From assembly GCA_013360945.1 (NCBI GenBank), contig JABWAQ010000028.1, forward strand, positions 1 through 37,513: a stretch of DNA of 37,513 bases, written 5' to 3'. Both the position numbers and the translations under genes were made by a program. Origin of the DNA: Candidatus Brocadia sp. (lineage in GTDB: Bacteria > Planctomycetota > Brocadiia > Brocadiales > Brocadiaceae). Each line of letters starts with the position of its first letter. The stretch's first letter is position 1. Below, in pieces: positions 17,101 through 26,796 of this stretch. The notes under the pieces are model-generated. The model saw nothing but the letters and a program-made list of their open reading frames with translations, had not been told where the DNA came from and ran no database searches.

Positions 17101-20100
17101 TGATATTGATGCCTACGCCCACGCTTACCATAGTCTGGCCCTGAAGTCTGACGGTGCGATCATGGCATGGGGGTTGAATGGGAATGGCCAATTGGGAGAC
17201 AATTCTACCACACAGAGGAACACCCCTGTACAGGTAAACAATCTTAATCTGGGACCGGATACAACGCAACCCACGGTGAGTGCAACAAACCCGCTGAATA
17301 ATGCGACCAATGTGGCAGTTAATAGTCCCATTACAGCCACGTTCGATGAGGATATGGATGCCAGTACAATAAACGCAGACACGTTTACCATAAATGGAGT
17401 GACAGCTACGTCAGTCAGTTACAACAGCACCACCAAAACTGCAACATTTACCCCATCTGCGAATCTGGACTATCTTACGACCTATACGGCAACGATCACA
17501 ACGGGAGCAAAAGACCTTGCTGGTAATCCAATGGCTGCAAATTACTCATGGAGCTTTACGACGGAATCAGCGCCGGATACCACGCCTCCCACGGTTACTT
17601 CAACAAGCCCCCTGAACAATGCGACCGGTGTGGCGATAAATAGCGTTATTACTGCTACTTTCAGTGAGGATATGGATGAATCGGTGTTGGCAGAAACCAA
17701 CTATTTTACTGTGAATGGAGTGACACCTGCGTTAGTCAGTTATGATATCCAAAGCAAGACAGCAACATTTACCCCATCGGTGAATCTGGCGTACTCAACG
17801 ATCTATACGGCAACGATTACCACGGAAGCGTTGGATCTGGCGGGCAATCCTCTGGCTGCAAATTACTCATGGAGCTTTACGACAGAGGCGCCGCTGGATG
17901 CGACACCTCCGGAAGTTGCCATAACCGATCCGACAATAGATCCAAGCTATGCGACGAATACCACGCCGATGCCTTTGAGTGGTACGGTGTCAGATGCAGG
18001 TGGAGTTGCAAGTGTGACATGGATGAATAGCGGTACGGGTGGGAATGGTACTGCCGATGTGAATGGGAACACATGGACGGTTACAGGTGGGGTGCCGCTT
18101 GCGGAGGGGACAAATAACAATCTTATCACGGTGGCAGCCGCCGATAATGCCGGCAATGTGAATACAGACCAGATCACAGTGACACTGGATCAAACAGCCC
18201 CGACAATAACCATCACCAGTCCAACCTCTAATGCTACCTATACAACCGGCAGCAGTACGATTGATCTCGGTGGTACTGCGGATGATACGGGTGGTGGGCT
18301 GGCAAATGTAACGTGGAGTAATAGTGCAGGAGGAAGCGGTGCGGCAAGCGGAACCGATAACTGGACTATTTCTGGCATATCTCTATCTACCGGAGAGAAT
18401 ATTATAACGGTAACAGCCACAGACAACGTAGGCAATACGGGTACGGATACGATCACAGTTACCTACGCCGGTGTTCCCACGGTAGTGACAGGTACAGCGG
18501 CAAGCGTGACATTAAGTTCTGCAATTTTGAATGGTACGGTCAATGCCAACGGAACGGAAACGACGGCATGGTTCGAGTATGGCACGAGCACTGGATCGTA
18601 TAGTATCACAACCCCGTCGCAAGATATCAATGGCACGACAGACATTGGAATAAGCGCCGGCATAAGCGGTCTAACGCCATGGACAACGTATTATTACCGG
18701 ATTGCGGCGCAGAACAGCTTTGATACCTCATATGGAAACGAAACCACCTTTATGCTACGATCGCAGATTTCAGCGGGGGGAGAACACAGCATTTCCCTGA
18801 AGTCAGATGGCACGGCGTGGGCATGGGGGCGGAATGGTACTGGACAATTAGGAGATGGGACTTTTACAAATAGCCCGACGCCGGTGCAGGTAAGCGGACT
18901 TAATGGTGTTATTGGTATTGCTGGTGGGCGTAGTCACAGCCTGGCATTGAAGTCGGACGGGACGGTGCGGGCATGGGGATATAATTTCTATGGACAATTA
19001 GGAGATGTGACTTTTACAAATAGCCCGATGCCGGTGCAGGTTAGCGGCCTTAATGGTGTTATTGGTATTGCTGGTGGAGTTTCTCACAGCCTGGCATTGA
19101 AGTTGGACGGGACGGTGTGGGCATGGGGAATGAATAATACTGGTCAATTAGGAGATGGGACTATCGTAAATAGGCCGACGCCGGTGCAGGTTAGCGGCCT
19201 TAATGGTGTTATTGGTATTGCTGGTGGAGTTTCTCACAGCCTGGCATTGAAGTCGGATGGGACGGTGCGGGCATGGGGAGCGAATGGTTTTGGACAATTA
19301 GGAGATGGGACTTTTACAAATAGCCCGACGCCGGTGCGGGTAAGCGGTCTTAGTGGTGTTATTGGTATTGCTGGGGGGGGCACTCACTGCCTGGCGTTGA
19401 AGTCGGACGGGACGGTGTGGGCATGGGGAGCGAATGGTTTTGGACAATTAGGAGATGGGACTTTTACACATAGCCCGACGCCGGTGCAGGTAAGCGGCCT
19501 TAGTGGTGTTATCGGTATTGCTGGTGGGGAGTATCACAGCCTGGCATTGAAGTCGGACGGGACGGTATGGGCATGGGGAGATAATTTCAATGGACAATTA
19601 GGAGATGGGACTATCGTAACTAGGCCGGCACCTGTGCAGGTAAGCGGCCTTAGTGGTGTTATTGGTATTGCTGGGGGGGATTTTCACAGTCTGGCATTGA
19701 AGTTGGACGGGACGGTGTGGGCATGGGGATATAATTCCTATGGACAATTAGGAGACGGGACTACCACAGATAGCACAATTCCTGTACAGGTGAGTAATCT
19801 CAACCTTGCGCCTGATACTACCTATCCCACAGTCAGTTCCACAAATCCTTCCAGTGGCGCTACCGGTGTAGGTATCGACAGCACCATCACTGCCACATTC
19901 AGCGAGGTAATGGACGCATCGACTATCGGCACATGGACATTTCATTTGTTGGATGCCGGGACGCTGAGCCAGGTAACAGGCACTGTCACTTACAGCGGCA
20001 CAACGGCAACATTTTTTCCATCAACGCTAAGTTATGCCACCAGCTACAATGCCACCATCACAAATGGTGTTAAGGATCTTGCGGGAAATGCTATGAATGC

Positions 20101-22414
20101 AGAAGGAGGAGGTTACACCTGGGGCTTTGTTACAGTGAGCGGGGGAGTAGAGCCTACCCCGACTCCCGCATTAACACCGACACCAACACCAACGCCTGTG
20201 CCGACATTGACACCGACGCCTGCACCAACTCCAATACCGACGCCGTCACCGTTGCCAACACTGGTACCGACGCCAACAGCAATACCAACGCCAGGCGACA
20301 ATACATTGCCTACTATTATTTCTACAAGCCCGCCAGAAGGAGAAACAGGGGTGACAATTAACGCTGTTATAACTGCCACTTTCAGCGAGGCGATGGATTC
20401 AACAACTATTGGAACGTCCACATTTAGTTTATTGAATACCATGACGATGAGCCAGGTAACAGTCACCGTAACCTATAGCGGCACAACGGCTACATTTACT
20501 CCATCGACAAACCTCACCCCTCATAGCACGTATACTGCCTCCATTACAACGGGCGTCAAAGACATGGCCGGAAATGCCATGGCTTCCGACTATACATGGA
20601 GTTTCACTACATCAGTGACAAACGATTTAAACACCCTTACGGCAGAAGAACTTGTTCAATTATTAATTGGCAGCGGAGGAGACAGTGTAAGTAACATAAC
20701 ATTTACTGGTTCTGCTTTGGCAGCCGGGTATTTCGGTGGTGGTCTGGCATATGGTATTGGGATAGAAAATGGGGTCATTTTAAGCACTGGAAATATAGCA
20801 GACTTTATTGGCCCCAATACCGATAGCGGGAATTCTACATCGAATGGCACGCCAGGTGATGAAGATCTTGACTTTTTAACCGAATCAACAACGTTTGATG
20901 CGTCTGTATTAGAATTTGATTTTGTTCCAACGGACAACAACTTAAGCTTTCAATTTGTATTTGCTTCGGAAGAATACAATGAATACGTGTACCAATTTAA
21001 CGACGTCTTCGCATTCTATGTAAATGGGGTGAATATCGCCCTGGTTCCTGAAACAACAATTCCTATTTCCGTTAATACTATCAATTTGAATGATAATGCA
21101 ACTTATTATATTAATAATGATCTCGAAATGTTAACACCGCCATACAATACGCAATATGATGGTTTTACAACCGTGTTAACCGCAAAGATTACCGTTACCC
21201 CAGGAAACACGCACCATATTAAGTTGGCAATTGCCGACAACCTGGATTATATACTTGATTCTGCAATCTTTGTCGCATCAGGAAGCTTCATTAGCACCGA
21301 ACTTTCTGCTGTAACGGATGCTGCAACAAATATTACCTCTAACTTGGCAACATTAAACGGGGAAGTAAACGGCAATGGGTTTCCAACATCGGTATGGTTT
21401 GGATATGGAACAAGTAGCGGATCTTATAGCAATACTACTTCCGTACAAACGATAAGTGGATCGGGCAATATACCGATAAGTAGCAGTATAAATGGATTAT
21501 CCCCGTTGACTACCTATTATTACAGGATAGTGGCGCAAAACAGTTCTGGTACCGCGTATGGAAGTGAGTTGAGCTTCTCTACGACGAGTAGCGGTGGAGG
21601 TGGTGGGGGTGGCGGCGGCGGAGGGGGTGGTGGTGGAGGCGGTGGTGGAGAAGGAACACCGACTCCGGCACCAACGGTAACATTGCCACCGACACCAATG
21701 CCGACACTGTCGCCAACACCAACGCCGATGCCGACACCAATTCCGACACCTACGCCTGCCGTGACACCGACGCCGCTGGAAACCTGCAAGATCTACGGTT
21801 TTATAAAAGACGAAGAAAATGAAGAACCCATAGGTTCTGCAACGGTAACTGTACGCAGGTTAACAACGGAGGTAGAGGAAAAGACCGAAAGTGATCAGTA
21901 TGGTTTTTTCAAGTTTACTGACCTGCGGGCAGACAAGTATGTGTTGAAATGTGAAAAAGATTATTACAGGAGATACAGGGAGACGGTAAGTTTCGAAAAA
22001 GAAGGAGAGACAAAGAGTATTACTGTTAAAATGGAGAGGATCACATCCGTCCCGGAACCGACGCCTACAGACGGTGGGGGTGGCGGTGGCGGTGGTGGAA
22101 CACCAACACCAGGCATAACGCCCACGCCTGCAGTGACGCCGACCCCTGGAATAAATAAAGGAGTGCTTTTTGGATTTGTGAAAGACAAAAATGGAGATCC
22201 GATAGAGTCTGCAGTGGCAAGTTTACGTGAGCTGAACTCAGACGGTCAGGAACAGTTGCAATTGAGCAGCCAGGATGGTTTCTTTGAATTTAGCAACCTG
22301 GAAGCGGGTAGTTATGTGGTAAGGATAGAGGATTCTTCTTATCGAAACATAGTAGAACTGCGAGAAAGAGAAACAAAGGAAATTAAAGATATCGTGATTG
22401 AAATCCAGGATTAA
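14126..22414 (+). CDS. Giant secreted multidomain surface protein (Asp-box, RCC1, Ig, choice-of-anchor L)
   Basis: About 2762 residues. I prefer the GTG at 14126 because AAAGGAAAG precedes it by about nine bases and a normal signal peptide follows (LKKHGVTLCILIALILACG); the frame is also open from TTG 14039 and ATG 14060. Domains by position: 13 repeats of about 39 residues with Asp-box-like TSPDGVTW (14270-15750); PT linker; Fn3-like (15830-16125); RCC1 repeats (16125-17250); two Big_5 Ig-like domains (17260-17890); two Ig-like domains (17890-18470); Fn3-like (18475-18765); seven RCC1 repeats of exactly 50 residues (18765-19800); two Big_5 around a PT linker (19805-20615); choice-of-anchor L (20620-21290); Fn3-like; a poly-Gly tract; two CarboxypepD_reg/CnaB-like domains (21785-22055, 22160-22410). 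No membrane anchor or LPXTG is seen. It is probably an adhesin or matrix protein; that role is inference. Expression is probably under sigma-54 and c-di-GMP riboswitch control. Confidence 0.85.
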   Translation: MQILKKHGVTLCILIALILACGQEGRGQSYLDTWHWRNPLPQGNSIEGAAYGNSTFVSVGWRGTILTSQDGTTWTSRFSGTNEDLDGVAYGNGTFVVVGWNGTILTSPDGATWTSRSSGTTRTLRGVTYGNSTFVAVGYNGTILTSPDGVIWTSRSSGTTNILNGVAYGDGTFVAVGDFGTIRTSADGATWTTRSSGTTQALYGVTYGSSTFVAVGWNGTIRTSPNGVTWTSRSSGTTDFLNGVVWDNDLFAVVGFGGTILTSADGVTWTSRSSGTTNRLNGVTYGNSTFVAVGGSGTILTAPDGVTWTTRSSGTTQGLYGVAYGNSTFVAVSWNDTILTSTDGVTWTSRSSVTTNQLEGVTYGNSTFVTVGWNGTILTSDDGVTWSPSSSGTTQHLDGVTYDNSTFVAVGKNGTILTSADGVTWIARTSGTSDWLSGATYGNSSFVAVSMYGTILTSADGETWATSYSTGGGEEVGFVGIAYGDSTFVTVGSEGIIMTSVDGETWMRRSPKTWNWLEGVAYGNSTFVAVGEDGTILQSGTVDTTPTPTLTPTPTATPTPTPTPVTNQPPEVTTMSAASVTLSSAILTGSVNANGTDATVWFEYGTSTGSYSITTPSQDINGTTDIGISASINGLTPWTTYYYRTRAQNSHGTSYGAESMFFPIPQVSGGYTHSIAVKPDGTVWAWGYNGSGELGDNTTTQRNAPVQVHGFNNIGFLDGVITVSAGANHNHALKSDGTVMAWGYNGSGQLGDNSTSSAFTPVGVAGLTDVVAIAAGENHSLALKSDGTVWAWGWNNLGQLGDNTTTQRLTPVQVHGFNNVGFLSGVIAIAAGYDYSLALKSDGTLWAFGFNGYGQLGDDTTTQRNTPVQVKGIGGVGFLNGVIAMDAGSTHSHAMKLDGTVWAWGGDNVYGKLGDNTTSQRLTPVQVHGNNNVGFITGVTAIAVGINHSLAAKLDGTAWGWGNDTYGQLGDGPTNLAINSTPIQVSGLTGVVDIDAYAHAYHSLALKSDGAIMAWGLNGNGQLGDNSTTQRNTPVQVNNLNLGPDTTQPTVSATNPLNNATNVAVNSPITATFDEDMDASTINADTFTINGVTATSVSYNSTTKTATFTPSANLDYLTTYTATITTGAKDLAGNPMAANYSWSFTTESAPDTTPPTVTSTSPLNNATGVAINSVITATFSEDMDESVLAETNYFTVNGVTPALVSYDIQSKTATFTPSVNLAYSTIYTATITTEALDLAGNPLAANYSWSFTTEAPLDATPPEVAITDPTIDPSYATNTTPMPLSGTVSDAGGVASVTWMNSGTGGNGTADVNGNTWTVTGGVPLAEGTNNNLITVAAADNAGNVNTDQITVTLDQTAPTITITSPTSNATYTTGSSTIDLGGTADDTGGGLANVTWSNSAGGSGAASGTDNWTISGISLSTGENIITVTATDNVGNTGTDTITVTYAGVPTVVTGTAASVTLSSAILNGTVNANGTETTAWFEYGTSTGSYSITTPSQDINGTTDIGISAGISGLTPWTTYYYRIAAQNSFDTSYGNETTFMLRSQISAGGEHSISLKSDGTAWAWGRNGTGQLGDGTFTNSPTPVQVSGLNGVIGIAGGRSHSLALKSDGTVRAWGYNFYGQLGDVTFTNSPMPVQVSGLNGVIGIAGGVSHSLALKLDGTVWAWGMNNTGQLGDGTIVNRPTPVQVSGLNGVIGIAGGVSHSLALKSDGTVRAWGANGFGQLGDGTFTNSPTPVRVSGLSGVIGIAGGGTHCLALKSDGTVWAWGANGFGQLGDGTFTHSPTPVQVSGLSGVIGIAGGEYHSLALKSDGTVWAWGDNFNGQLGDGTIVTRPAPVQVSGLSGVIGIAGGDFHSLALKLDGTVWAWGYNSYGQLGDGTTTDSTIPVQVSNLNLAPDTTYPTVSSTNPSSGATGVGIDSTITATFSEVMDASTIGTWTFHLLDAGTLSQVTGTVTYSGTTATFFPSTLSYATSYNATITNGVKDLAGNAMNAEGGGYTWGFVTVSGGVEPTPTPALTPTPTPTPVPTLTPTPAPTPIPTPSPLPTLVPTPTAIPTPGDNTLPTIISTSPPEGETGVTINAVITATFSEAMDSTTIGTSTFSLLNTMTMSQVTVTVTYSGTTATFTPSTNLTPHSTYTASITTGVKDMAGNAMASDYTWSFTTSVTNDLNTLTAEELVQLLIGSGGDSVSNITFTGSALAAGYFGGGLAYGIGIENGVILSTGNIADFIGPNTDSGNSTSNGTPGDEDLDFLTESTTFDASVLEFDFVPTDNNLSFQFVFASEEYNEYVYQFNDVFAFYVNGVNIALVPETTIPISVNTINLNDNATYYINNDLEMLTPPYNTQYDGFTTVLTAKITVTPGNTHHIKLAIADNLDYILDSAIFVASGSFISTELSAVTDAATNITSNLATLNGEVNGNGFPTSVWFGYGTSSGSYSNTTSVQTISGSGNIPISSSINGLSPLTTYYYRIVAQNSSGTAYGSELSFSTTSSGGGGGGGGGGGGGGGGGGGEGTPTPAPTVTLPPTPMPTLSPTPTPMPTPIPTPTPAVTPTPLETCKIYGFIKDEENEEPIGSATVTVRRLTTEVEEKTESDQYGFFKFTDLRADKYVLKCEKDYYRRYRETVSFEKEGETKSITVKMERITSVPEPTPTDGGGGGGGGGTPTPGITPTPAVTPTPGINKGVLFGFVKDKNGDPIESAVASLRELNSDGQEQLQLSSQDGFFEFSNLEAGSYVVRIEDSSYRNIVELRERETKEIKDIVIEIQD
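18761..19800 (+). repeat. Tandem 150-bp coding repeats (RCC1 block 2)
   Basis: The string ATTGGTATTG recurs at 18911, 19061, 19211, 19361, 19661 (ATCGGTATTG at 19511), a period of exactly 150 bp. Neighbouring units are nearly identical in DNA, unlike the first RCC1 block, suggesting recent expansion or gene conversion. Confidence 0.9.
21593..21650 (+). repeat. Poly-glycine G-rich tract
   Basis: GGT/GGA/GGG/GGC codons give about 18-20 glycines in a row. A second G-rich Gly tract is at 22074-22099. Both lie beside PT linkers and flank the first CarboxypepD_reg-like domain. The + strand has many G-runs that could form a quadruplex or slip in replication. Confidence 0.85.
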
Positions 22415-22486
22415 AGAGTTACGGTATTGAAATTTCACACGGCAGGGATGCTGGAAAAACCAAAATCTGTGGAGGAGGTAAACGTC

Positions 22487-25400
22487 TTGAATTCATTTAC
22501 CAAATGTCGCACGTATTTTACCGGCGCTATTTTTTCACAAGATTGCATTTTACATGGCTTCCGCCATTTTTGCCTTTCCCGGGTGTTTGCCATCGTGTTT
22601 TTCCTGTGTATGCAACCGGCCGTAGTATATGCCCAGCTTGCTGATACTCCCTGGCCGATGTTTATGCACGACATCCGGCACACCGGGCAGAATACCTTAG
22701 GCGGCCCTCAGCAAGGCGAGCTTTCCTGGCAATTCCAGACAGGAAGTGAGATCGTGGCATCTCCAGTCTTGGGGACTGATGGCACGATTTATATCGGTGA
22801 TGTTGCAGGAAAATTTTACGCTGTAAATCCGGGGGGCGCCCTGAAATGGACTTTTGTAACAGACGGGGAAATATATGCTGCCGCTGCGGTAGCTGCCGGG
22901 GATACGCAGGGCGTTATTTATGTCGGGTCAAGAGACGGATTTCTTTACTCTCTAAAAGACCTCGGCGCTTCCGGCACAGTCACCTGGAAGTATGAAACAT
23001 CGCAGGGTATTAGCGCATCACCCGTAATAAACCCTCAGGATGGCGCCGTATATTTTGGTTCCGAAGATCGGGGTCTGTACGCCCTGGATACTGCCGGTAA
23101 TCAGAAATGGATGACTACATTAGACGAAGAGATTTGGGGTTCACCAGTATTGGATATACAAGATAATGCCCTTTATGTGGGTACGATAGCCGGTTTGTTT
23201 TATGCGATAAACGCTGCCGACGGAACAGAAAAATGGGTTTACGATACAAATAATTTTATCACCGGCTCCCCCACAATTGACGAGGAAAATGGGGTAATCC
23301 TCTTCGGTACGGAAGATGGGATCATTTATGCCTTAGATAAAAATAACGGATCGACTGCATGGACATACCCAACCGGCAGCGCAATCAGGTCTGCCCCTGC
23401 CATCGATGCTGCAACTGATGCGGACGCTATTTATGTAACCGCTATGGACGGAATTCTCTATGCTTTAAACAGAACGACTGAGGGAACGAAAACCGCCGGA
23501 TCCTTGAAATGGAAATACGCAACAGGCGATGCAATTGGCTCGTCTCCGGCTATCGATAAAGATGGCAATATCTATTTTGGATCTGCAGACAAAAATATTT
23601 ATTCAATCGCCAGGGATGGAACCTTGAAATGGACCTACCCTGCTCAGGATGAGGTTGATTCGTCTCCGGCCATTGGCACTCAGGAATTTCTCTACATCGG
23701 TTCTTCCGATGGGAATCTTTATGCAATCGGGTCAGGAACTACGGCACGGTTAGCGTCTACGGTAAAACTAAATCCGATAATTCCAGCTGAAATAACCTTT
23801 GGTGAATCGTTATCAATAACAGGACAGATTGATCCGCCACACCTTGCCCAGGTAACCATGACCTTTGCCAATGACACCGGTGAAACAGCTACTGAGGTAA
23901 TTACTTCCACAATAGAAGGGACTTTTTCCCTGCCTGATTATTCCCTCGTAAGCGGCGGGTTGTGGAGTGTTGCAGCACAGTGGGATGGTGATGGAGATCA
24001 CGAAGGCGCTGCAAGCGATCCGCAAACATTTACGGTAAATCCTGCAAAGCCGGTACTTACTATCGAAGCATCTTCCCCGATAATTAACATTGGTCAAACC
24101 GTAAATATCACCGGAATGGTAACCTTAACGCCCGATGACGAGACAACACGAGATAAATTCCTGGAAGAGGAATTAAAGCTGTTTCGCAGTGACCCGTCGC
24201 TGATGTTCGGGGATGTCCTTGGGACGCGGACGGTTTTATCAGGAAATCAGCTCCATTATTCATTTGACGGCGTTCCATTGCCGTCTGCAGGCACATGGAC
24301 CGTGTCGGTTGGCTTTGAGAAAACTGAAAGTTTTGAAGGTACCCACTCCGGGGAGGTCACCGTAACAGTGCAACCGATCGACAAGGCAGTGGCCGGTTAC
24401 GCCATCCTTATAGAAGGCCGTGTTGAAGGCAACTCCGGTATAGATTCCCATAATCTTACTACAAATTCTATCTATAAAAAACTCCTCGCCATGGGTTTTA
24501 AAACAGGGGATATTTACTATTTTAATTTCGATAACACTCAAGACGGCGTAGTCGTGTACGATAAACCCACGAAGGATAAAATAGTAAACACGATAACAGG
24601 GATGGCCGGCAGTATGAATACGGCCCCTGCCTCATTGTATATCATCTTCGTCGGACACGGTGATAAAGAAAAATTGTTTATTTACCCCGATAAACTCACG
24701 TCGGGCGATCTGGCAAATGCCATAAACAATCTCGAATCTCAGTTGAATGCAAGTGCGGTCAGCGAGACTGTTGTAGTCGTTTTGGGCGCCAACCACTCCG
24801 GGAGTTTTATAGATGACCTGTCGGCCCCAGACACTTCCACGGCGGGCATAAAGCGCATTATTGTCACGAGTGCCGATTCGGAAGAGGTTGCTTATAAAGG
24901 TCCTTTGCCTCCGGACGAAACGATCAGACAGGGAGATTATTTTGTGTATGAATTCTTCAGGTACGCCGCCGTGGGCATGAGTTTGAAACGGTGTTACGAA
25001 GAGGCCGCGGGAAAAATCGCTCTGTTTACGAAAAACGAGACGGGCAACGGACTGAATGGCGCCAGCGCAGGCAACAATCAATATTTTGACGCTTCAGCGC
25101 AGCATCCCCTGCTCGATGATAATGGAGACGGGGTGGGAACATATCAAAAACTGTATTCTACCGAAGGCAGAGACGGCGGACTCTCCGCAAACCACATCAT
25201 GGGTGTCGGAACTCCTCCTCCGCCTCCGCTTGAATTGACACAGGTCACGGATATAACAACACTGGACGCAGATGACACCAGTCCTGCCTTGTTTGCAAAG
25301 GTAAACTCTGTTGACAAGGTTGGCGAGGTATGGACCGAAATTGCCTCACCCCGCCATACATTGAAACATAATAAGAATGCGACGGAACAACAAGTCATAA

Positions 25401-26512
25401 AACTGCCTGGATTCCGCTACAACTCATTCGATGAAGCGGAGGGAAAATATCTGTGGAATGATTTCAGCAGTGGTGAAAATGACTTCAACAATTTCGGGGA
25501 TAAAGGAAGCTACGAGGTATTTTATTTTGCACGGGACAATGAAAGGGAATTTACCCCACTTATGGAATCACAGGTTTACAGGAATGCCGTGAATAACACG
25601 GCTCCTAACACGTTTACCTTTATTTCTCCGGCAAACGGAACGGAAACGACAATTGCTTTAACATTCGACTGGGAAGATAGTGATGATTCAGAAGGCGAGG
25701 CGGTAACCTATACGTTTCAGATATCGGAAAACAGCGGGTTTGACCCTGTATATTATCAACAGAGCGGTTTAACAGATAGTATTGCCGTTGCAGACAGCAC
25801 CGCAGGTCTTCACGACGGGGTAACCTACTATTGGAGGGCTGTAGCTACAGACGCCGGCGGGGGAATTACTTTTATAGGGACAACGAGCGGAACGTCTTAT
25901 GGAATAATCTCCTCTGCGAAGGCAATAGACTACCATGTCCGTAACGGAACAAATAGTTCCGCGAATTCCAGCAGTTTTACGCCAAAACTGGCAAATGGCT
26001 ATCCGGGATTTGTAAAGGGATTTATTTTCGACAGCGACACACATGCAAAAATTACCAAAGCAACGATTACCGTGCAGGGAACGGAAGGCTCTTACACGAC
26101 AACGGAGAGCGGCGCTTATCTCATACAACTCTCCTCCGGTGAATACGCTCTTTCGGCCGACGCTCCGGGATATGAGGCAGCAATTGTGCCCGTGCGGGTA
26201 GATGCGCTCAACACGACGACACAGGACATCGGATTGGCGGTAGCCACCCAGACTGCCAGTCTCACCGGTGTAGTGATGGATAAGAAAGATCATGCCCCTT
26301 TGGAAGGTGTAACGGTAACAATCAGGGAAAAAAAGACTGACATAACCGTAACGACAATGACTGATAGCACAGGCAACTACTCGATTACCGACAGGGCATC
26401 CGGTAAATATAGCCTGACAGCGGAGAAGAGCGGTTATAAGAGTTACAAAACAAATACGAAACTCAAGGCTGGAAAAATTAAAAACCAAAACATAAAACTG
26501 AAAAAAGATTGA
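22487..26512 (+). CDS. Secreted PQQ-propeller protein with Cys-less C13-like domain
   Basis: 1341 residues from TTG 22487, chosen because GGAGGAGG lies eight bases upstream; an upstream TTG (22427) lacks such a site. An N-terminal hydrophobic stretch (VFAIVFFLCMQPAVVYAQ) looks like a signal peptide. Domains: PQQ-like beta-propeller (about residues 58-418, starting WPMFMHDIRHTGQN); two Ig-like domains (420-632); a caspase-fold domain resembling peptidase C13 (634-905) with His724 in FVGHGDKEK, while the expected catalytic Cys is Asn769 in LGANHSGSF; a Fn3-like domain (about 1035-1138); two CarboxypepD_reg-like domains at the end. The Cys-to-Asn change predicts a non-catalytic domain. It begins 72 bp after the giant gene on the same strand, so it probably shares that transcript and its riboswitch. 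No membrane anchor is seen. Confidence 0.82.
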   Translation: MNSFTKCRTYFTGAIFSQDCILHGFRHFCLSRVFAIVFFLCMQPAVVYAQLADTPWPMFMHDIRHTGQNTLGGPQQGELSWQFQTGSEIVASPVLGTDGTIYIGDVAGKFYAVNPGGALKWTFVTDGEIYAAAAVAAGDTQGVIYVGSRDGFLYSLKDLGASGTVTWKYETSQGISASPVINPQDGAVYFGSEDRGLYALDTAGNQKWMTTLDEEIWGSPVLDIQDNALYVGTIAGLFYAINAADGTEKWVYDTNNFITGSPTIDEENGVILFGTEDGIIYALDKNNGSTAWTYPTGSAIRSAPAIDAATDADAIYVTAMDGILYALNRTTEGTKTAGSLKWKYATGDAIGSSPAIDKDGNIYFGSADKNIYSIARDGTLKWTYPAQDEVDSSPAIGTQEFLYIGSSDGNLYAIGSGTTARLASTVKLNPIIPAEITFGESLSITGQIDPPHLAQVTMTFANDTGETATEVITSTIEGTFSLPDYSLVSGGLWSVAAQWDGDGDHEGAASDPQTFTVNPAKPVLTIEASSPIINIGQTVNITGMVTLTPDDETTRDKFLEEELKLFRSDPSLMFGDVLGTRTVLSGNQLHYSFDGVPLPSAGTWTVSVGFEKTESFEGTHSGEVTVTVQPIDKAVAGYAILIEGRVEGNSGIDSHNLTTNSIYKKLLAMGFKTGDIYYFNFDNTQDGVVVYDKPTKDKIVNTITGMAGSMNTAPASLYIIFVGHGDKEKLFIYPDKLTSGDLANAINNLESQLNASAVSETVVVVLGANHSGSFIDDLSAPDTSTAGIKRIIVTSADSEEVAYKGPLPPDETIRQGDYFVYEFFRYAAVGMSLKRCYEEAAGKIALFTKNETGNGLNGASAGNNQYFDASAQHPLLDDNGDGVGTYQKLYSTEGRDGGLSANHIMGVGTPPPPPLELTQVTDITTLDADDTSPALFAKVNSVDKVGEVWTEIASPRHTLKHNKNATEQQVIKLPGFRYNSFDEAEGKYLWNDFSSGENDFNNFGDKGSYEVFYFARDNEREFTPLMESQVYRNAVNNTAPNTFTFISPANGTETTIALTFDWEDSDDSEGEAVTYTFQISENSGFDPVYYQQSGLTDSIAVADSTAGLHDGVTYYWRAVATDAGGGITFIGTTSGTSYGIISSAKAIDYHVRNGTNSSANSSSFTPKLANGYPGFVKGFIFDSDTHAKITKATITVQGTEGSYTTTESGAYLIQLSSGEYALSADAPGYEAAIVPVRVDALNTTTQDIGLAVATQTASLTGVVMDKKDHAPLEGVTVTIREKKTDITVTTMTDSTGNYSITDRASGKYSLTAEKSGYKSYKTNTKLKAGKIKNQNIKLKKD

Positions 26513-26548
26513 CGGTATTATTGCTCTGTAAAAACCTTTAGTGTTGTG

Positions 26549-26567
26549 CCCTCCCAGTGAAGGAGGG
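26549..26567 (+). terminator. Weak hairpin after the PQQ protein gene
   Basis: CCCTCC and GGAGGG flank a 7-nt loop, 37 bp after the stop codon. There is no T-run, so intrinsic termination is uncertain; it may be one of the dispersed GC-rich palindromes. Confidence 0.35.
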
Positions 26568-26796
26568 GATATGTGGGGTTGTTGATTGCTTGGCTATACC
26601 GCGCCAGGAAATATCTTACTAATTTTTAGCCGGGTAGGGTAGGCATTGCCTGCCATCTGTTTCTGATTTGCTGATTTGTGGGGTAACTTGCGCGGATGGG
26701 GAATAAATCAAATGAATGGGAACGGCTTTGATATTGAACAGTTTCTTGCATTGGCGGGATCATGCATGCATTCCAGCATGTTGACGGTTTTGATTT

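Noticed and set aside
18761-19800. Regular 150-bp repeats suggesting a CRISPR-like or satellite array
   Set aside because: The repeats are in frame, encode 50-residue RCC1 units and have no unique spacers.
21593-21650. Poly-G stretch as an assembly artefact
   Set aside because: The tract mixes GGT, GGA, GGG and GGC codons and keeps the frame into a good downstream domain.
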